Shown here: positions 5,960 through 7,640 of the stretch, in pieces
Layout: every line of letters starts with the position of its first letter
Position numbering within the stretch: the stretch's first letter is position 1
Source of the DNA: CAIYRG01 sp964494505
Lineage (GTDB): Bacteria > Pseudomonadota > Alphaproteobacteria > Micropepsales > Micropepsaceae
Length of the DNA: 7,640 nucleotides
Reading direction: 5' to 3'
Assembly (NCBI GenBank): GCA_964494505.1
Contig: CAZBRO010000055.1
Span: 1 to 7,640 of the forward strand
Made by a program: the position numbers and the translations under genes
The notes under the pieces: model-generated
The model's database searches: none
Told to the model about the DNA's origin: nothing
Seen by the model: only the letters and a program-made list of their open reading frames with translations

Positions 5960-5977
5960 TTCTTTTGATTATCTCTT

Positions 5978-6015
5978 GGCGGCCTTTCGGGAATTCCGGA
6001 GGTCGCCTTTTCTTT
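5978..6015 (+). terminator. Rho-independent terminator after ardC
   Basis: The stem arms GGCGGCCTTT (5978-5987) and GGAGGTCGCC (5998-6007) pair over 10 positions with three G-U pairs around a 10-nt loop. TTTTCTTT (6008-6015) follows directly. It lies 18 bp after the ardC stop and would close the ATPase/HTH/RuvC-like/ardC set of genes. Confidence 0.85.
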
Positions 6016-6031
6016 AATTTCCTTTCATGTT

Positions 6032-6059
6032 GCTTTTGCGCGCAAGTTCGCACAAAAGC
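6032..6059. promoter_or_regulatory. Inverted repeat upstream of the small basic gene
   Basis: The arms GCTTTTGCGCG (6032-6042) and CGCACAAAAGC (6049-6059) are complementary at 10 of 11 positions around CAAGTT. No T-run follows, so this is unlikely to be a terminator. It sits 30 bp before the ATG at 6090 and overlaps the weak promoter-like pair TTCGCA (6047-6052) and TAAATC (6069-6074), so an operator is the best guess. Confidence 0.4.
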
Positions 6060-6089
6060 TGTCATTGCTAAATCAAAGGGACAAACGAG

Positions 6090-6290
6090 ATGAAACAGAA
6101 AACAAAATTGCGAGTTAAAGTTGAAGCGCTGACAAGAGGCAAGAGCGTGCGCGTTGGCGGCATCAGCACAAGCAAGGCACCCGAATACAGACGAGCCGTA
6201 TCCACAGCTGCGAATGTCAGGAACAGCACCGGCCGCAGTTTCTCGGTCAGCCTAGGTCCCCGCGCGTTGACGATCACCCGCACGAGATAA
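6090..6290 (+). CDS. Small highly basic hypothetical protein
   Basis: A 66-residue protein with a plausible ribosome-binding site, AAAGGGA (6075-6081), about 9 bp before the ATG. The sequence is rich in Lys, Arg, Ser and Thr and nearly lacks acidic residues: MKQKTKLRVKVEALTRGK at the N-terminus, then VRVGGIST, EYRRAVSTAANVRNSTGRSF and a beta-like SVSLGPRALTITRTR end. Its strongly positive charge and small size fit a nucleic-acid-binding protein, but no known motif is visible and I do not recognise the family. There are no cysteines, no signal peptide and no membrane segment. It stands alone between the ardC terminator and the convergent envelope genes, with a dyad just upstream that may control it. 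Confidence 0.65.
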   Translation: MKQKTKLRVKVEALTRGKSVRVGGISTSKAPEYRRAVSTAANVRNSTGRSFSVSLGPRALTITRTR

Positions 6291-6465
6291 CCAGCGCGCC
6301 GTGCGGAAATGACGGGCGGTTAGCCCGCTTCAACGTCACCGGCCGTGTGGAATGTGAGGGGCTCTGCCACCATCATATGGCAGCCTGCAGAACGTGACCC
6401 GTCCATGTAACGGTGACGGCGTTGTTCATTCCCGCCGACGACATCAAACGGAAAATACCACGACC
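6291..6465. other. Convergent intergenic region, no gene seen
   Basis: This gap separates the plus-strand basic gene from the minus-strand secreted protein gene. It contains short hairpins, CGGGC/GCCCG near 6314 and CTGCCA/TGGCAG (6364-6383), and an inverted pair CGTCACCG/CGGTGACG. None has a T-run, so no intrinsic terminator is called, although two convergent genes would be expected to need one. Confidence 0.5.
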
Positions 6466-6819
6466 TCACTTGGTAGATTTCGGCGGCTCTTTATCCGGCA
6501 GCCGACAAAATCCAGGTCGTCCAAAATCATAGCCGACTAATTCGCATTGAGGCCCCAGGGTCTCGTTCGCTTTTTCAAGCGCCTTCCTTTTGCCCGGGTC
6601 ATCCTTGACATCCATGTAGTGATGGTATCGGGGATCCCAAAGGCAGTTTTCGTCGTGGATACCCTGATTGATACGGACATCGCACGGCGTCGGGCTCGGC
6701 ATAGAGCCAACCATCATTTGATGTGGGAGGTCTTCACGATAATTGAGAGCGGCCTGACCTGCGGCGGGAGTGACCGCACCCACTGATATCAGCAACAAGA
6801 CGGACGCTGGAATCCTCAT
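6466..6819 (-). CDS. Small secreted (periplasmic) hypothetical protein
   Basis: A 117-residue protein starting at ATG 6817-6819 with a strong ribosome-binding site, AGAGGGG, 5 bp upstream (6825-6831 on the opposite strand). The N-terminus MRIPASVLLLISVGAVTPAAGQA is a textbook Sec signal peptide: one arginine, a hydrophobic core and a small-residue cleavage site near AAGQA, about residues 20-23. The mature part of about 95 residues has four cysteines (TPCDV, ENCLW, PQCEL, GFCRL) that could form two disulfides in the periplasm, and a charged helical stretch (DDPGKRKALEKANETLG). The family is not recognised. It follows the lipoprotein gene on the same strand after a 46-bp gap, so the two probably form an operon. 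No membrane segment follows the signal. Confidence 0.75.
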   Translation of the reverse strand: MRIPASVLLLISVGAVTPAAGQAALNYREDLPHQMMVGSMPSPTPCDVRINQGIHDENCLWDPRYHHYMDVKDDPGKRKALEKANETLGPQCELVGYDFGRPGFCRLPDKEPPKSTK

Positions 6820-6865
6820 CTATACCCCTCTGACACCGCTGAAAGACGCGTACACCTGCGGAGCG

Positions 6866-7558
6866 CTAGATGGTGGGTGCTTGGAGCACTCGATCCGCCC
6901 ATGCCTCGGCAGCGGCCTCGTTCATTTCCGCCGAAGACGGCTGGCTACCGCCAACCTCCATGATCAACGCGATCTGATCCCGCCATACGACGGCATTCTT
7001 GGCGCAGGAAAAGCCCAAGAGATCGGCCTTCGCGGTGACGTTGGCTCGCGAAAGTGAAAACACATTCGCGTCGGCCGTTTGGCCCAGGTCCCGTGAAGCG
7101 AAAATGAGTTCTGCATTGGTTTCCTTGCATACGCTCTGAAAAGCTTTGGTCTGCTCCTGTTCTGTGAGAAGCTTTAAGCTGGACGCAATCTTGGCGTTGG
7201 TGAGCATCACAGAAACCGTGGACGGGGGCGTCACATCGAAACGCCCCGACTTCGCAAGGTGCTCCGCAAAGCGTACGTCGCCCTCATCTCCCGGCCAGAC
7301 GGCGACCCGACGTACCACCGGCAAGGGCGGCGGCATTGTGGCCTCGCCATCCTTGCCCGGAAACGCCACCTGAAAGGAACTGCCGCTTGCGGTCTGGACG
7401 GTCTTATAGATGCCGAACCCCGTCACGCCTACGACAGCTGCTTCGGCGGCGATGGCCAGCGGAATGGCCGCCGCGATACAGCCTGAGAGCGGGAGAGCCA
7501 AAAGAACTGCCATAGCCGCGCCGGCAAACCGCGCCGGCCGCTTGCATGAGTACCCCAT
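6866..7558 (-). CDS. Lipoprotein of unknown function
   Basis: About 230 residues from ATG 7556-7558. The frame stays open to a TTG at 7597, but that start has no ribosome-binding site and would put 13 extra residues before the signal peptide; the ATG is preceded by the G-rich GGGGGCGGG. The signal contains KRPARF, a hydrophobic core and the lipobox LPLSGC with Cys27 as the acylation site; Ile at +2 favours outer-membrane sorting. A second hydrophobic, alanine-rich stretch follows (IAAAIPLAIAAEAAVVGV). The soluble part contains RRVAVWPGDEGDVRFAEHL, SGRFDVTPPSTV, CKETNAELIFASRDLGQ and AKNAVVWRDQIALIMEVG, an alternating strand/helix pattern resembling periplasmic domains of lipoproteins that sense or assemble, but I cannot name the family. 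It is the first gene of the probable pair with the small secreted protein. Confidence 0.75.
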   Translation of the reverse strand: MGYSCKRPARFAGAAMAVLLALPLSGCIAAAIPLAIAAEAAVVGVTGFGIYKTVQTASGSSFQVAFPGKDGEATMPPPLPVVRRVAVWPGDEGDVRFAEHLAKSGRFDVTPPSTVSVMLTNAKIASSLKLLTEQEQTKAFQSVCKETNAELIFASRDLGQTADANVFSLSRANVTAKADLLGFSCAKNAVVWRDQIALIMEVGGSQPSSAEMNEAAAEAWADRVLQAPTI

Positions 7559-7640
7559 ACCCGCCCCCGATCTGAACAGAATAGGGTGCTGGCTCAAGGG
7601 ATCGACGCAACACTTGCGCGCAATGTAGCCGCCGGGGTTT

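Noticed and set aside
5925..6077. The 13-bp direct repeat TTGCTAAATCAAA at 5925-5937 and 6065-6077, flanking the ardC terminator, considered as an attachment-site pair.
   Set aside because: A single shared 13-mer is not clearly beyond chance in a window this size, and it encloses only about 130 bp with the terminator, not an element.
6364..6383. CTGCCA/TGGCAG hairpin considered as a third copy of the operator.
   Set aside because: The half-sites face the opposite way to those of the two operators, the AAATGGC core is absent, and there is no downstream gene on the plus strand.
1..7640. CRISPR arrays, tRNA or rRNA genes and insertion-sequence transposases were looked for.
   Set aside because: No regularly spaced repeat series, no cloverleaf-like segment and no transposase motif were seen.

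Overview
The window reads as a Gram-negative bacterial accessory region of moderately high GC. One protein has a lipobox and another a Sec signal peptide, and several genes belong to families that travel on integrative elements. No housekeeping gene or rRNA/tRNA gene is visible, so I cannot name a genus; a proteobacterium or a similar diderm is the most I can say.

Layout. (1) Positions 3-446 hold the 3' end of a relatively AT-rich gene that enters from the left, possibly nuclease-like. (2) Positions 549-788 hold a small conserved hypothetical whose 3' third runs into the end of the next gene. (3) Positions 697-2349, minus strand, encode a 550-residue large serine recombinase, the likely mobility enzyme. 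(4) Positions 2586-4978, plus strand, hold a P-loop ATPase, then an XRE-type HTH regulator translationally coupled by an ATGA overlap to a RuvC/RNase H-like protein. (5) Positions 5045-5959 encode an ArdC-type antirestriction protein (ssDNA-binding domain plus HELTH metallopeptidase), followed by a clear rho-independent terminator. (6) Positions 6090-6290 encode a small, very basic protein of unknown function. (7) Positions 6466-7558, minus strand, hold a lipoprotein gene followed by a small secreted protein gene, which look like ordinary envelope genes outside the mobile module.

How it may work together. The recombinase would move the element. The ATPase and the HTH/RuvC-like pair look like a maintenance or DNA-processing cassette, and ArdC would protect incoming DNA from host restriction. 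Two regulatory structures stand out. The first is a perfect 26-bp inverted repeat (4008-4033) before the HTH gene, whose right half and downstream flank recur as a perfect 20-bp repeat, again with a matching left half-site, before the ATPase gene (2520-2554). This suggests one repressor controlling both transcription units. The second is a run of three consecutive hairpins (4983-5037) between the RuvC-like gene and ardC, the last of which buries the ardC ribosome-binding site.

Protein families were named from remembered sequence patterns, without database searches. Dyads and hairpins were found by eye.
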